From the NCBI RefSeq assembly GCF_000227135.1, contig NC_018257.1, positions 267,105 through 331,104 of the forward strand: 64,000 nt of DNA, in the 5' to 3' direction. This stretch comes from Leishmania donovani (taxonomy: Eukaryota; Euglenozoa; Kinetoplastea; Trypanosomatida; Trypanosomatidae). Shown in pieces: positions 41,931 through 52,815 of the stretch. Both the position numbers and the translations under genes were made by a program. Below the pieces are notes generated by a model. That model was not told the origin of the DNA. It saw nothing but the letters and a program-made list of their open reading frames with translations, and ran no database searches. How positions within the stretch are numbered: the stretch's first letter is position 1; every line of letters starts with the position of its first letter.

Positions 41931-42778
41931 CCCCGGATGACAGTGGGGNNGGGGGGCGGGGTGATGCCGCAGCGCGTGGCATCTCAGGGCCCAGTGCCCC
42001 CACTCTGTCTGGGGAGGCCACGCAGCCCCTCCTTCGTCTCTCCCCCTGCCCAATGCCGAGCCGCCTCTGGTGGTGGCGCGGTGAAGCACCTGCCACGCGG
42101 GGAGGTCAGAGCGATGTACCGCCCCACTGATGCCGGCGGTCGGGCCCTGGATGGCGCTGCGGCGGAGCGACCTGCGGCAGTGCACAGGCTTGCGCCACCC
42201 ATATGGTAGGCGAAGCGTCAGCGTGGCTCGAGCGTGTATCCCACCCCCGGCCCTCGCACTGCGTACGGGGTTGTGGGGAGCCACCCACCCACCCCTGAGG
42301 AGAGAATGCACCCGGTGGCGCCCGGCATAGTGGGGGAGCGGCTGTGAGGCGACCTGCGGGGCGCGGGTNNNNNNNNNNNNNNNNNNNNNNNNNNNNNNNN
42401 NNNNNNNNNNNNNNNNNNNNNNNNNNNNNNNNNNNNNNNNNNNNNNNNNNNNNNNNNNNNNNNNNNNATCCCACCCCCGGCCCTCGCACTGCGTACGGGG
42501 GTGTGGGGAGCCACCCACCCACCCCTGAGGAGAGAATGCACCCGGTGGCGCCCGGCATAGTGGGGGAGCGGCTGTGAGGCGACCTGCGGGGCGCGGGTGG
42601 GTGTGCGGTGCTCGAGGCAGGGGGGTGGTGCTCCGACGGCTGAGCCGGGCGCATTGCTGTACTGGCGTGTCTCTCGCTCTGCATCGCACGACGCGGATGG
42701 GGGCCTGTGGCAGGGCCTGGGGGGGTTATCGAGAGGCGCTCAGTGAAATGCACTGTGGCAGTGAATGGACAGACGCGA
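41931..42778 (-). mobile_element. SIDER-like dispersed retroposon (copy 3, inverted, with gap and duplicated end)
   Basis: In reverse orientation this matches the repeat at 16990-17602 end to end, from ccggatgacag at the left to cagtgaaatgcactgtggcag at the right. It is inflated by a 99-N run (42369-42467) whose flanks repeat 131 bases (42238-42368 = 42468-42598) with one mismatch (t at 42271 versus g at 42501). Two further Ns at 41949-41950 fall in a G homopolymer. The bases just outside its left end (atttttataacc) are the same as outside copy 4. Its position downstream of the DUF4139 stop suggests a 3' UTR insertion in antisense orientation. Confidence 0.72.
42369..42467. other. Assembly gap (99 N) within a repeat
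   Basis: Fixed-length N run between overlapping ends of a dispersed repeat; the assembler probably could not resolve the repeat. Confidence 0.95.
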
Positions 42779-44003
42779 CTCGAACAGAACCCTTTTCTAT
42801 TTGCATGCCCTTGCCTCTTGCCCAGGCACGGCAAGCGCAACACAGTGTACACTAGAGAGGAGCGCATACACGACGGAGAGGTGGAGACGCGTTTTTTTTT
42901 CTTCTCACCGGCGATGCGTTGTTTTTCTTTTTGCTTGGGGTAGCGGATCGTGCTGGTGGTTGCGTGAGTGTTGCTCACCTTATGCACTTCTCGCACTTGA
43001 GGATTGTGTGTGTGTGTAGTGCGATGTGTTTGTGTGTGCGTACCGCAGGCCCCCACATTGCTCCGCCTTCAGTCGCTATGCTGCTTGTAACTGTCGCCGT
43101 TAGCGTGCCCTGTTTCGACACCTTCTCTCGTCCTTCGCCGTGGCACCGAAGAAGGGGCGTAGAGGCAAGGGGAGGGGAAGAGCGGGGCGGGCGTGCGACC
43201 GCCGTGAATGCACTTGAGCTTGAGGTTTTTCTTTTCGTCTTCGCCACCTCGTTCCTGTTTTGACCACCGCCCCCCACCTCTTCCTTCCTTCCTTTTTCCT
43301 CCGTTACCATGCCGTTGCGGCGACCCCAAGGCAGACACCCAAAGTACGAGAAAAGGACCGTGAGTGAGCTCGGATGGGGACCTTGCTGACCCATCTCCAC
43401 CTCTCGTACTTCACCGTCACATTGTAAAGAGGGTGCGGCCGCAGTGACGGGTCGCGATGCTCGTGCCATGACATCAGCATGCCTCTTCAGCGGAAAATGA
43501 CCTTCTTTCGAGCATCCCATGAGTTGCACTTCGTAGGGCGGTCCAAGAGAGCGCACCCCCCCGTTCCCTTCCACCCACAAAGAGAGGCATGCGCGTTCAC
43601 GTACCCGTCTCCATATCCGCACCGAAGCCGAGGCCAACACAAACACACGCATACATACGCTACCCCTCCATCACCCTCACTCGCTCTCTAGCCCACCCAC
43701 CAATTCTTACAGCACTTTCTCAGCGCATTTCACCTTGACGAGGACGCACGCGCCACTAAGTGCATACAAAACGGAGAGAGCATCATAGATCTATACGCAC
43801 CTACAGCCACATACACCACTTGGCACCCCTCATGAACGCGAGCGTGGGGCTCTCACTCACGCTCGCTCTGTACCGTCAACCTTACCAGCAGTCCGCCCCT
43901 GCCGCTTCTCCATCTTGGTGTCCTCCCCAAATCACCACACACCGGCTTTCTCTGTTCGGTGACTGCGACAAGGACGAGGGTCCTGCGCTGCACTAAGGCA
44001 CTC
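42779..44003. other. Spacer upstream of the gamma-tubulin-complex-like gene
   Basis: No gene is visible. It has a poly-T tract at about 42892-42903 and TG runs near 43005-43040. The frame of the next gene stays open to a GTG at 43959, but the first ATG is 44004. Confidence 0.55.
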
Positions 44004-46289
44004 ATGGAGGAGGTGAAGTGCAGTTTGCTGAGCTTTAACTCAGCACTTCTGAGTCAGACGCTGGACGCACCTTCGTCAGCGGCCGATGCGAGGGCAGCGG
44101 ATTCGAATGCTGACAGCGCAGCTGGCGCATCTGCGGAACCCTTGCGCAGGTACTGTGAGGCGCTGCCCTTTCACCCCACAGAGCAGCAGCTTCTGCAGCG
44201 TGCCCTGCCTCTGGGTCGCAGCTATCACACGCTTCTGCGCGCCACGCAGGAGGCCGCTGTCGGGCGCGTCGAGGGGCTGTATCCGGCTGCTATTGCGAAT
44301 GGGGTGAAGAAGGTTCTTTTCAACTACGCCGAGGCGGTGAAAGCGGCCGAGACGCCGTCGGCGCTTGCGGCGCTCCCGGCTACATACGCCCTGACTTTCA
44401 CCCTCCTGGAGGCCATCGTCAAGCAGCAGCAGCGGACGGAGGTGTGTCTGCCGTTGCTCGACAGTTTTCTTCACAATCAGGAGGTCCCGGCAGCGTTTCG
44501 GCGTCTTCTCGGGGAAAGCGTGTGGCTCGCGCTGCTCTACACAACAGCGCACTACATTGCCCACGGTGTCGTGCTGCACGCACGCCCAGACTACTTCATT
44601 GCTGTGCGCGCCAAATCAACGGAGACCGCAGCGGCGACGGCGGCGGTGAGGAGTGCCTCGACCGGTTTCGGCGGTGGCGCTGGAGAGGAGCACATCCTCT
44701 ACACAGACCGTCTTCCGCTCGGTGTGTCCCCTGAACTGGGCCTCCTGATACTGGCGGCTGGTAAAGAGCGACGGGTGCTGCTGCGCGACATGGATGTGCA
44801 GGGTGGCAGCGACTACCTGGAGCAGCTGGCTCTCGGTTCCCAGGACGAAGCCGCCAATGCTGTCTTTCACTCCATCTTCAACGCGCAGCTGTGTCATGGT
44901 GGCGTTCTGGTGGCAGAGGAGTTAGCGGCGCGTGTGGAGGCGGCAAAGACGTTGTGGTCCAAGGCATTGTGGATGAAGGTCGGCGATCTGCCCTCGCTGA
45001 AGGTGAACCTTGCCGCTCTGCGCAGCATGTTTCTCTGCCACCGCGGCGACGTTTGGTACGCCTTTGTGGAGCGCGTGCTGCCTGTTCTTGCTGATGTGCT
45101 GCCGTCGCTGTCGCCCGCTGCCGCCCTGGAAGTGGCCGAGGGCGCCAATGCCGAGGGAGAGAAGCAGGTGAATGCAGCAGATGCTCCGGCTCGCGAGTCT
45201 CATGTCGCGGCGCCCCGTAGCGCCTACCTGCAGCGCATCGCGTCTGAAGCGTTCTTGTTCGCTCTCTCCGTCAGCAATCTGCGCGACACTGTAGCATACG
45301 AGGCGTTCACGATGAGGGTGAAGTCGTGCAGTGTACAGCAGGCGGATGCGGCCTTCGCCGCTGATGGTCCGACGCGAGTGGCCCGACATACCCGCGGTGG
45401 CGGTGGTGCGGCCGGCTCAACAGAGGACGTGGCGCGGCACCTCCTGCTCATCGTTGAGGCTCTTTATCTGCAGTATATCCCTCCTCAAGGTCTGCTGCTG
45501 ATCGTGTCGCACAAGGCGATGCAGTACTACCAACGACTCTTCTTGTTTCATCTCGCCCTCCGCTTCTCACTGGAGGCGCTTGCGGTGACGCGCTCGCTCC
45601 TCTCAGAGGCGTTGGTGACCAACACGAGACCCTCGGCAGACCTGCGCCGCGCATTTTCGCTGTTTCAGTTTATCCACTTCATGGAGTCCTCGCTTGGCTA
45701 CTACATGCAAGTGGATGTCATTAGCGTGTTTACCGCGAAGCTCGAGGAGCAGCTCGCGTCTGCCGCATGCACGAGCGTGGATCAGGCAAAACGCTTCCAC
45801 GACCAGTTCATATGGCATGTGCTGGAGGCCACGTTCCTCACGGAGGGCTCCGAGCCGCTTCTGCGCGCGTGCCAGTCCCTCAATACCTGTGCGACAACCC
45901 TCTACATCCTATGCATGCGCTATCGCATTCCCTACTGGGCGGTCGATGGCGTCAATGAGACCCCGGCGGAGGTGCGTGCGACGCTGATTGCTCTCGAGGC
46001 GCGTGTACAGCAGGAGGTTGTGGCGGTGTTCACGGGTCACCTCGGCCTCGGTGGGCGTCCTTGGGAGCGCGCGCTGTGGTCGCGCCTCGACTTCAACGGC
46101 TACTTCTCCCGGCGCCGCGGCCGGCCAGCGGTTCCTGTGCCACTGCGGAGTGCCAGTGCGTCAGCAAATACGTTCAGGCAGCCGCACCACACACGCGTAC
46201 ATAGCACCGGCGGGCCTTCGCGCTCGAGCAGTGTGGCTGCAAAACCACACCGTCATCACATAACATCGAGGCGGACATCAGCTGGGTGA
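44004..46289 (+). CDS. Probable gamma-tubulin complex component (Spc97/Spc98 family)
   Basis: The 761-aa, mostly helical protein has a GCP-like layout. A grip1-like part includes V-N-L-A-A-L-R-S-M-F-L-C-H-R-G-D-V-W, which resembles the family's 'LRKYFLLGRGDF' segment. A grip2-like part has P-P-Q-G-L-L-L-I-V-S-H-K-A-M-Q-Y-Y-Q-R-L-F, then F-I-H-F-M-E-S-S-L-G-Y-Y-M-Q-V-D-V and F-H-D-Q-F-I-W-H-V-L. These parallel the conserved 'PLNLIIT..ALEKYNxIFRFLL', 'MxHFVxNLQYYxxFEVLE' and 'HxxFLDxIL' blocks of GCP2-GCP6. GCP proteins build the gamma-tubulin complex that nucleates microtubules at basal bodies and spindle poles. The size is closest to GCP4. The C-terminal 60 residues are basic, Ser/His/Arg-rich and probably disordered. 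The subunit is not assigned. Confidence 0.65.
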   Translation: MEEVKCSLLSFNSALLSQTLDAPSSAADARAADSNADSAAGASAEPLRRYCEALPFHPTEQQLLQRALPLGRSYHTLLRATQEAAVGRVEGLYPAAIANGVKKVLFNYAEAVKAAETPSALAALPATYALTFTLLEAIVKQQQRTEVCLPLLDSFLHNQEVPAAFRRLLGESVWLALLYTTAHYIAHGVVLHARPDYFIAVRAKSTETAAATAAVRSASTGFGGGAGEEHILYTDRLPLGVSPELGLLILAAGKERRVLLRDMDVQGGSDYLEQLALGSQDEAANAVFHSIFNAQLCHGGVLVAEELAARVEAAKTLWSKALWMKVGDLPSLKVNLAALRSMFLCHRGDVWYAFVERVLPVLADVLPSLSPAAALEVAEGANAEGEKQVNAADAPARESHVAAPRSAYLQRIASEAFLFALSVSNLRDTVAYEAFTMRVKSCSVQQADAAFAADGPTRVARHTRGGGGAAGSTEDVARHLLLIVEALYLQYIPPQGLLLIVSHKAMQYYQRLFLFHLALRFSLEALAVTRSLLSEALVTNTRPSADLRRAFSLFQFIHFMESSLGYYMQVDVISVFTAKLEEQLASAACTSVDQAKRFHDQFIWHVLEATFLTEGSEPLLRACQSLNTCATTLYILCMRYRIPYWAVDGVNETPAEVRATLIALEARVQQEVVAVFTGHLGLGGRPWERALWSRLDFNGYFSRRRGRPAVPVPLRSASASANTFRQPHHTRVHSTGGPSRSSSVAAKPHRHHITSRRTSAG

Positions 46290-47310
46290 CATGGCGGCGC
46301 TGGATGAGTAAAAGGCGCGCAGGGGATGCAGTCTCTCCCACGCTCGTGTTCTCTTCGCTGTTGTCCACCACTCAGGTGAGCCCGTCTTCTGTGTCGCGTT
46401 TCTGTGGCTTCTAGGAGGGCTCTATGGACGAGTTCGCCGAGCACACGCACCATCGTGCACACGCCGTCTCCGCATTTCTGTGCCGTGCTGACGCCGCTTT
46501 TCTCTGTTCCTTTTTGTTCGTCGCAAAGTACTGTTTTCTGCCTTTTGTGTGCGCTGCAGTCATTCGTGCACAGCGAGGGCGATGCTCCCCTCGTCTCCCA
46601 CTTTTCCAGGCCTCCCCCCTCTTCGACAGGCAAGCAGACGTGCAAACAGAGTCGACCAGTTTACTCCTGTCGTTGCACACACAAGCGTGCACCATGCGGC
46701 ACTCCTGCCCCTCCCCTTCTTCGCACAGGCATGTAGGCAGACAGCCAAGAATAAAGATATCACCTCTGCCTTGCCTCTCTCGTCCTTCGCACCCTTTCTT
46801 GGCTTGGCATCGAGAGGTCGCCCGCGCCTCTTCCCCAGTGTGCCCCCCGCCCTCCTAATCTATCCCCGCCTTGTTTCTGCGCGCACATACAGGAGGAGTC
46901 CGGCGAGAGGAGAGGACAAACACAAAGAGAAGAGATCTGCGGCGGATCGCAGCGCATCAGCGAGTCGTCAAGCTCTTCCTCTCAAGCACCGGCACACACT
47001 CTTTGCGCCCCACCCCCGGGTGCCTTTTTCGGAAATCTTTCAGCCTCGCCTGCGGTGCAGAGTCCGATTCTTTTTTTTTTTCGTCTCGTGTTCTGCAGTT
47101 CTCTGGACGGTGCTGCGGCTTTACTGAGTGGCCGTGGAAGTCTGTGAAACCGCGTGCTTCCCTTCTTTGCTCTCCCCAGCGACCCGACAGACGGTCCCAA
47201 CCGCACTGGTGCGCACTGCACCTCCGCGCACCTCCGTTCTATTTACACAGGCCTTTACGCATCGCGCGAACACCCGACATCAGCATCGAGAAGACGCGAA
47301 GAGGGGGGAT
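46290..47310. other. Spacer between the GCP-like and WD40 genes
   Basis: No gene is visible. It is pyrimidine-rich, with poly-T at about 47071-47081 near the predicted splice acceptor of the WD40 gene. Confidence 0.55.
47067..47098 (+). promoter_or_regulatory. Predicted spliced-leader acceptor for the WD40 gene
   Basis: A T homopolymer and C/T tract (about 47068-47093) end in AG at 47097-47098. No ATG occurs from there to the chosen start at 47311, giving a leader of about 210 bases. Confidence 0.5.
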
Positions 47311-49257
47311 ATGCACCACAGCAACGAATCGGTGAACGACGCCGCCGACGCGTCGTTTTTTCCGCAGCCGTCACCGACGCGGCCGAGCAGAGAGGCTCTT
47401 CCTTCGGCAGCCCCACCCACCGGCCGCGTGACTCGCACGCAGGCGCTGGCTCGGTTGCGGCGTGGGGAAGGCAGCAGTACAGATACCAAGCCGGTGCGCG
47501 CGCCAGGAAATGACGTGAATGAGCTGAGGGTGTTAGAAACTCGCAAGGAATGCGTGGTCGGGGAGGTCCGGGCTGACGCGCAACAGAAGAAGTCGGAGGG
47601 CACCTCCTCGCACGCTGCAGCGCCGCCTGCAGTAAGCGCCACCATCACCCCCGACGACGGCGATGACATCGGAGCTGCTTTCCAGGAGACTGGCGATGCT
47701 AGCCGGCGCCATCGCCGGCACGGCCACGACGCAGAAGGAACCAGCGGCGATGCTGTGCGCGATGATGCATCCGACGGAGGCGCGGCCAATGTGTGCGACG
47801 ACTATAGCAGTGACGATGGCTCGGAGAGCACTTGCTCGGCGCGCCGCGGTGGCGCAGGTAGCGCGCCCACTGAGGCCTTCTCCGTTCACCCTACTCACGC
47901 CGGCGCCCGCGGCCGTGCCGTCTCGACCCGCCAAGCAGCGAATGCGCTGCCTCGCATGTTGGCGCTGCAGCGATCCTTCGAAACGGAGGCGAAGCACCTG
48001 TATGAGTACTGTGGCACACACGTTGTCGAGTGGCCGACGCTGGCGGTGGAGTGGATTCCCGATCGCGCCTTTGTCGATCCGGAGCGTGACTACACGTTGC
48101 AGTACTTGGCGATTGGTACCCAGGCGCACCCGCTGAGCGGGGCGGCGAACACAGTGAAAGTAATGGAGGTGGCGGTGCCGGTCACCACGGCGAAGGACGT
48201 CATGTACGGCCTCTACGGCGACGACGACATTGCCGGCGCGGAGGCGGTCGATCCCGCGCTGGAGGGCGGCATCGACCCCGGCAAGCGCTTCGCCAACGTC
48301 AAGGGCCACTTCCACTGCGAGCAGACCCTAACGATGGACTCGGCAGTGCTGAAGATTCGCGCGATGCCTGCCGAGACGAACATTATCGCCGTCAAGACGG
48401 CGTCTGGGCTCATTGGTGTGTACAACCTCGTGCAGGATCTCACTCAGAATGAGGCTGGCCGCACGGTGCCGGATGCACTGCTGCGCGGGCACCGCCGTGG
48501 CGGCTTTGGGCTCAGCTGGAACACGCTGAAACCCGGCTTCATCGCGAGCGCCGCCGACGACGGCTATGTCAACTACTACGACGTGAGCCACCGCTTGACT
48601 ATTGACCTGCGCGAGGCGTCGGCCGTTGACCCGTCGCTGACTGGCCCTGAAACGCAGCCACTCGAGCGCTTGGTTGGGCACCGCGACATCGTCACCGACT
48701 GCTGCTGGCACTCTTCGCAAGGACACCTGCTGGCGTCCTCGAGCATGGACGGGGACGCGCGCTTGTGGGACATTCGCATGAGCGCCGGCAGCTCCACCAT
48801 TCCCTCGGCGCACGCGAGCGGCGCGACAGCTGCCCAGTTCCACCCTATCGGCGCCTTCCAGCTGGCAACCGCTGGCGCGGAGGGAAGCATTAGCCTGTGG
48901 GACATCCGCCGCACCGCGGACCCGGTCCGGGAGCTCAATTACCACGGCCGCCTCATCGCGGGCCTGCAATGGTCGCCTTTTTGCGAGACCGTGATGCTGA
49001 GCTATGGCGCTGACGGTCGCGTCGTCTTGTGGGATTTGGCAAAGATGACACTCCCGCTTGGCTACTCGGAGGATCAGCTAGCGCCTCCGGAGGTGTCGTT
49101 TGTGCACATCGGCCACGTGGGCCGCGTGACGGACGCCTCGTGGAACTCCTCGAAGACAGAGGAGTGGCTGCTGGCGTCCGCTGACACAACGAACGGAGTG
49201 CACGTGTACCGTCCGCTGCTCAATGTGGTGCAGGACTACCGCGCCTACCAGCAGTAG
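47311..49257 (+). CDS. WD40 protein of the RBBP4/RBBP7/MSI1 histone-binding family, with a long N-terminal extension
   Basis: The 648-aa protein has a disordered, Ala/Asp/Ser-rich N-terminal third (residues 1-210) and then a WD40 propeller. The propeller follows the RbAp46/48 pattern: V-V-E-W-P-T-L-A-V-E-W (about 237-247), a Y-L-A-I-G-T-Q segment like 'LVLGTHT', and L-R-G-H with G-F-G-L-S-W-N like 'LRGHQKEGYGLSWN'. It continues with V-G-H-R-D-I-V-T-D-C-C-W-H, several W-D-I-R repeat ends and H-I-G-H-V-G-R-V-T-D-A-S-W-N. These proteins bind histone H3/H4 in CAF-1, HAT1, NuRD and PRC2 complexes; which complexes apply in Leishmania is unknown. The 200-residue N-terminal extension is absent from human RBBP4 (about 425 aa). 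The start is the first ATG after the splice signal. A related WD40 family such as GRWD1 is a less good match. Confidence 0.8.
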   Translation: MHHSNESVNDAADASFFPQPSPTRPSREALPSAAPPTGRVTRTQALARLRRGEGSSTDTKPVRAPGNDVNELRVLETRKECVVGEVRADAQQKKSEGTSSHAAAPPAVSATITPDDGDDIGAAFQETGDASRRHRRHGHDAEGTSGDAVRDDASDGGAANVCDDYSSDDGSESTCSARRGGAGSAPTEAFSVHPTHAGARGRAVSTRQAANALPRMLALQRSFETEAKHLYEYCGTHVVEWPTLAVEWIPDRAFVDPERDYTLQYLAIGTQAHPLSGAANTVKVMEVAVPVTTAKDVMYGLYGDDDIAGAEAVDPALEGGIDPGKRFANVKGHFHCEQTLTMDSAVLKIRAMPAETNIIAVKTASGLIGVYNLVQDLTQNEAGRTVPDALLRGHRRGGFGLSWNTLKPGFIASAADDGYVNYYDVSHRLTIDLREASAVDPSLTGPETQPLERLVGHRDIVTDCCWHSSQGHLLASSSMDGDARLWDIRMSAGSSTIPSAHASGATAAQFHPIGAFQLATAGAEGSISLWDIRRTADPVRELNYHGRLIAGLQWSPFCETVMLSYGADGRVVLWDLAKMTLPLGYSEDQLAPPEVSFVHIGHVGRVTDASWNSSKTEEWLLASADTTNGVHVYRPLLNVVQDYRAYQQ

Positions 49258-51574
49258 GAGCGTCCCTCCACTTGTTCTCGCTCCGCCTTCGATTGTTGCT
49301 CTTCTGTGGTGCCGTGAAGGGCGACTGCGCAGATGGCACGCACCTCTGTGTCTGCATCTCGTGAGTGTGTGTGTGTGTCTGAGGGGTCACATGCTTTCCT
49401 TATTTATGTGCTCTTTTTCCCCCTGCTTTCGTTGTTCCTTCCCCCGCCCTCCTTCTGTGCGAGCGGCTTTGTGGAGTGGCGGATGCAAAAACAGAAGGGT
49501 AACGGCGAGGGAAATCCGCGACAGAGCGGTGGGGAAGAACACCTTCTTTTGCACCTCATCACGTCTACCCGTGTTGTGCCCCCCCCTTTTTCTGGAAGCG
49601 CTGCAGCGTGGCCTTTCCTCCTCCCCTGCTTCAGAACACAAGCATGTCAACGCTATCATTATCCTTTTTCTTTGGTGTGCTGCTTACTTTTTCCTCGTGC
49701 GTGTGCTTGCCTGCTCGTTGACATGCAGTATCCATGGATTCACTTCTGTACTCGCTCAGCTTGGTGTGCGGCTCTTCCGTCTTTGGCGCTGGTGTGATGT
49801 GCATAAAAGAGGGAACTCTTGTTCCTCTTTCGCGCCCTCCCCCTTTATGGGTGCACGTGGGTACATCGGCCGGTTGTGGGTCTTCCCGTTCTCTTTCTCT
49901 TTCTTTTGCTCTTTTCGACTTTCGTGGCGGCTCTCTTGTTGTGGTGCATCTGCGAGATTGCTGAGAGGACGGAAAAAGAGGCGAGGAGGGGGAAGGGGCA
50001 ACACATATCTTATCGCTTGTGTGGTGATGGACAGGGGCGGTGGAAGGGTATGGCGAGTGTGCACAAACGCCTTCGTTACAGGCGCGGAGGACACGCCACG
50101 TCAGGTGTGCGTGCATGGGCGTTCTGGTGCGGAACTAGAAAAGCGAAAAGCGAGGTGAAGGTCTTCAGTCCAACAGTGTCACAGGGAGCGGAGAGGGGAA
50201 GGATTGATTGAGTGGCCAGACTCATTTCTCTTCATTCGACTTTCACCTGGCTTCTGTTCCCGATCCCCTTTCCGCTGTTTTCGTGATCTTCTGGCGGATC
50301 AGCTATTCTGTGTTTCCATCGGACATGTGTACCTCTGCCGCTGCGCTCCGTCACTCTTATCCCCTTCAACCTCAATGGTCTTTGTTCACTCTTCGCGAAC
50401 ATTGGACCCTGTTCTCTCGCACTCTCTCGTCTTTTTCTGCTTCTCTGTCCTTGTTGCCGGGTGTATTCCTTCCTTTCTCTACTAGGCAGCGCGTGGATGC
50501 CACGTGTCGGTGCGGTGCTAGCGGGCAGCTGTGCCAGCGCGCGTGCACCTGCGGACACATCGTGGATCACGCGTGTGTGTGTGCGTGTGCGTGCGCGTGT
50601 TCGTAGCTAGTGGGCGCGAAGGCTCCTCTTGCTGCTCCGATGACACTTCGCGCGTGTGATGGGTTTTGAATGGTTGGGGTGTGCATTGCGTATGCGCGCA
50701 GTGCTCCACGGAATACGTCCTTTTTTTTTTCTGTCTTTCTTTTACTTGCTCTGGTGTCTCTTGGCTGGTGCGCTGATGTGCACCACACGTTCCCTCTCTC
50801 GTGGAAAGAAACAAGCATCCTTGCCACCGTGTTCTGCCATGCTAGCTTAGTCTATGTGTATGTGTGTGTGCATATGTGTATGCCTATGTATGTGCGTATG
50901 CGTGCGTGCTGTATTCGTTCGCGTTAAGCGACATCGGCACGCTTTTTTTTGTTTTCCCTATATTTACTTAGTCTTCGGCTTCGTGTTTCCATCCTTTCCT
51001 CCCCTCCCCCCACCCGCGCCTCGCGGGGCTTGCAATCATGTTTTTCGTTTGTGTGCATGTGTGCAGGCGCGTGCTCCTGCATGTCTTCCTCTTGCTGCTT
51101 GGCATCCTGTCCCTTCTCTTGGAGGGCGCGCTCGGGTGAGTGCTCTCTTGGGGGGGGGGGTGCTACACAAAGGAAAAAAAGGCAGACAGATGGATGGGCG
51201 TCGCGAACTGAGGGAGGGGCCCGAACGGACAAGCGACTAAAAGGAGGCGCGGGCGGTGAGTCTGCGCGTTACGTCATCTCATCGCCGCTCGCCCTGCGCC
51301 GCGATTTGCGGTAAGGCGCGGGCTCTCTTGATACGAGGGGAAGATGGACCTTTGGAAGTTGGCCTTGCAAGTGTCGTTGTTGTGGTTGCTGCCAACCTTC
51401 GAGTTGTGCGCTTTACGCTAGACCATTCCATTCTACTCGGCTTCTTTTTTCTCGCTCATGGGGCCTCCGATGCCCTCGACTTTGTCACACAGATTAGCGT
51501 CATTGTCTGGGATTTCAACCCCACCCCCTTCCGCAACCCCTGTTCTTCTCCCTTTCCATCTTTACCATTTTTAT
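49258..51574. other. 2.3 kb spacer 3' of the WD40 gene
   Basis: No gene is visible. Frames open up to 311 codons (49223-50158) are low-complexity and continue through the WD40 stop region out of frame. TG runs lie at about 49365-49380 and 50574-50600, a T homopolymer at about 50720-50730, and a G homopolymer near 51151-51160. Confidence 0.55.
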
Positions 51575-52222
51575 AACCCCGGATGACAGGGGGGGCGGGG
51601 TGATGCCGCAGCGCGTGGCATCTCAGGGCCCAGTGCCCCCACTCTGTCTGGGGAGGCCACGCAGCCCCTCCTTCGTCTCTCCCCCTGCCCAATGCCGAGC
51701 CGCCTCTGGTGGTGGCGCGGTGAAGCACCTGCCACGCGGGGAGGTCAGAGCGATGTACCGCCCCACTGACGCCGGCGGTCGGGCCCTGGATGGCGCTGCG
51801 GCGGAGCTACCTGCGGCAGTGCACAGGCTTGCGCCACCCATATGGTAGGCGAAGCGTCAGCGTGGCTCGAGCGTGTATCCCACCCCCGGCCCTCGCACTN
51901 NNNNNNNNNNNNNNNNNNNNNNNNNNNNNNNNNNNNNNNNNNNNNNNNNNNNNNNNNNNNNNNNNNNNNNNNNNNNNNNNNNNNNNNNNNNNNNNNNNCA
52001 CTGCGTACGCGGGTGTGGGGAGCCACCCACCCACCCCTGAGGAGAGAATGCACCCGGTGGCGCCCGGCATAGTGGGGGAGCGGCTGTGAGGCGACCTGCG
52101 GGGCGCGGGTGGGTGTGCGGTGCTCGAGGCAGGGGGGTGGTGCTCCGACGGCTGAGCCGGGCGCATTGCTGCACTGGCGTGTCTCTCGCTCTGCATCGCA
52201 CGACGCGGATGGGGGCCTGTGG
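51575..52222 (-). mobile_element. SIDER-like dispersed retroposon (copy 4, inverted, with gap, right end truncated)
   Basis: This matches the reverse complement of 16990-17602 from ccggatgacag to ggatgggggcctgtgg. It then stops about 50-60 bases short of where copy 3 ends and passes into unrelated sequence. A 99-N run (51900-51998) interrupts it, with only a 4-base overlap (cact) between the flanks, so little is missing. The left flank attttTataacc is shared with copy 3. About 55 bases after its right end the second copy of the 0.6 kb duplication begins. Confidence 0.72.
51900..51998. other. Assembly gap (99 N) within a repeat
   Basis: Fixed-length N run; comparison with copies 2 and 3 predicts essentially no missing sequence. 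Confidence 0.95.
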
Positions 52223-52275
52223 AAGGCTCATGTGGCAGAGTAGCGTTCTTGCGCTTCTAATCCATACGCGACGGT

Positions 52276-52815
52276 AAAGGCGTGCTGTGGGCAGCGGGCT
52301 GCCGGCGACCAGCTCTCGCTCTCTCCCCCGCGCCTTATTCTCCGTCTTGAGGCAGCGAAGGGCCGCGCCAGGCTCGGCGGAACGTCCCGTTCCGCTTTCC
52401 TCGTTCTCTTTATTCGTCTTTGCGCGCTTTCCTCGGGAGATAGCGGCTCTGCACGATCGGGGGGACGATGAAGTGTTCGTTGCCGAGTGAAGGCGAGGTC
52501 TTTGCTCTACCTGTGACTGCTACTTGTAGTTTGCATTTTGTTCGAGAAAGCGCCCCAGTGACGTCATGGCCTCTTCTCTCTCGTTGTTTCCACTGCCCAA
52601 GCCTCCCGAGTAAGCCCCGCCCACCCGGCCCCCTTCATGCCTCCACCCTGTGAAGCAGGAAGGCGGGAGGGCGTGTGGCTCCGCGCTCTCGTCCATGCAC
52701 ACAGTCACAGGCGCATACGGCTGGCGATGCCCTTGTATGAGAGACGCGTTTGATTCCTGCCGGTATGCAGCCCTCTCGGTGTCAGCGGCCCGACCGCACA
52801 CACACACACACACAC
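52276..52815 (+). repeat. 0.6 kb dispersed duplication, copy B (ungapped)
   Basis: This is nearly identical to 21960-22571 and lies in the same orientation. It begins about 55 bases after a SIDER-like element and ends in a (CA)n microsatellite. It supplies the 33 bases missing from the gap in copy A. It contains no convincing coding sequence. Confidence 0.85.

Noticed and set aside
49223..50158. 311-codon open frame after the WD40 gene
   Set aside because: It overlaps the end of the WD40 gene out of frame and continues in low-complexity spacer sequence.
51151..51160. G homopolymer considered as a strand-switch or quadruplex-based transcription signal
   Set aside because: It is a single short run within a co-directional gene set; there is no strand switch here.
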